Source: Pirellulaceae bacterium | Lineage (GTDB): Bacteria; Planctomycetota; Planctomycetia; Pirellulales; Pirellulaceae | Assembly: GCA_026989685.1 (NCBI GenBank) | Contig: JALSIV010000037.1 | Coordinates: 1-32,428, forward strand | Length of the DNA: 32,428 bases | Reading direction: 5' to 3' | Part shown: piece after piece, positions 32,191 through 32,428 of the stretch | Layout: each line of letters opens with the position of its first letter | How positions within the stretch are numbered: the stretch's first letter is position 1 | Program-made: the position numbers and the translations under genes | The notes under the pieces: model-generated | What the model was told of the DNA's origin: nothing | Databases searched by the model: none | Seen by the model: the letters and a program-made list of their open reading frames with translations, nothing else

Positions 32191-32428
32191 ATGAACGAAC
32201 ACGATGCGGGATACCGATGGCTGTTCAGCGACAAGGCGACGATGGCCCAACTGATCCGGGGATTCATTCGCCAGGCGTGGGTGAAGGACCTCGACCTGGA
32301 AACGCTGGAGTTGGTGAGCGGCAGCTTCGTGTCGGAGAAGTTCAAGAAGCGGGAAAACGACGTCGTTTGGCGAGTCAAGTTTCGCGGCCGCTGGCTCTAC
32401 GTGTATCTGCTCATCGAGTTCCAATCGA
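32191..32428 (+). CDS. Rpn-family PD-(D/E)XK nuclease / transposase-like protein, N-terminal part
   Basis: The frame starts at ATG 32191 and is open through the window edge, giving 79 residues. The order YRWLFSD, ELVSGSFV, DVVWRV and LYVYLLIEFQS matches the Rpn/YhgA-like family (PF04754 type). The predicted catalytic residues are Asp57, Glu76 and Gln78 of the PD-(D/E)xK-like core. In E. coli, RpnA-type proteins promote RecA-independent recombination and cut DNA. Family members are common accessory genes, often in many copies, and full length is about 300 residues. Context on the far side is not visible. Confidence 0.85.
   Translation, partial: MNEHDAGYRWLFSDKATMAQLIRGFIRQAWVKDLDLETLELVSGSFVSEKFKKRENDVVWRVKFRGRWLYVYLLIEFQS

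Overview
The window looks like chromosomal DNA from a member of the Planctomycetota, most likely a Pirellulales-type lineage. This is inferred from content, not from a marker gene. The base composition is GC-rich. There is a long MoxR/DUF58/BatA-like cluster, an NPCBM-domain protein, HtrA-like PDZ proteases in tandem, a PQQ-type beta-propeller with an embedded methyltransferase-like fold, and intergenic 7-bp repeat arrays. No rRNA, tRNA, CRISPR array or intact transposase was found.

Left end (1-4219), genes on the minus strand. A truncated four-helix-bundle (S23-type) gene runs off the left edge, and an 18-unit heptamer array sits directly upstream of it. Next come five copies of a 20-bp repeat, a two-gene signalling pair (STAS anti-anti-sigma-type protein, then a PAS histidine kinase with a GTG start), and a ComM/YifB-type AAA+ ATPase.

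Minus-strand operon 1 (10462 to 4311): an NPCBM protein, an HtrA-like protease with an intact triad and a C-terminal LolA-like domain, then two further HtrA-fold proteins. Each of these two has lost all three triad residues, and they overlap by ATGA. The last one also carries a hydrolase-like domain that appears to lack its nucleophile.

Region 10463-10911 separates the two operons and holds three different 7-bp-period arrays and a possible 42-codon membrane peptide ORF.

Minus-strand operon 2 (23237 to 10912): MoxR ATPase, DUF58, BatA-type VWA membrane protein, a VWA protein with a membrane hairpin inserted in the VWA fold, a DUF4175-like membrane/coiled-coil protein, a Q-rich coiled-coil protein and a BatC-like TPR protein. 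The genes are packed with overlaps or gaps under 40 bp. By analogy with Bat/MoxR clusters this is probably an envelope-located, MoxR-driven assembly machine. Upstream lies a 1193-residue single-pass membrane protein of unknown function.

Right end (27341-32428), plus strand. A signal-peptide PQQ-like beta-propeller protein with an internal methyltransferase-like domain is followed 6 bp later by a GTG-started DegT-family aminotransferase. A 704-bp non-coding stretch follows, with a terminator-like hairpin and a palindromic repeat. The window ends inside the start of an Rpn-family (PD-(D/E)XK) nuclease/transposase-like gene.
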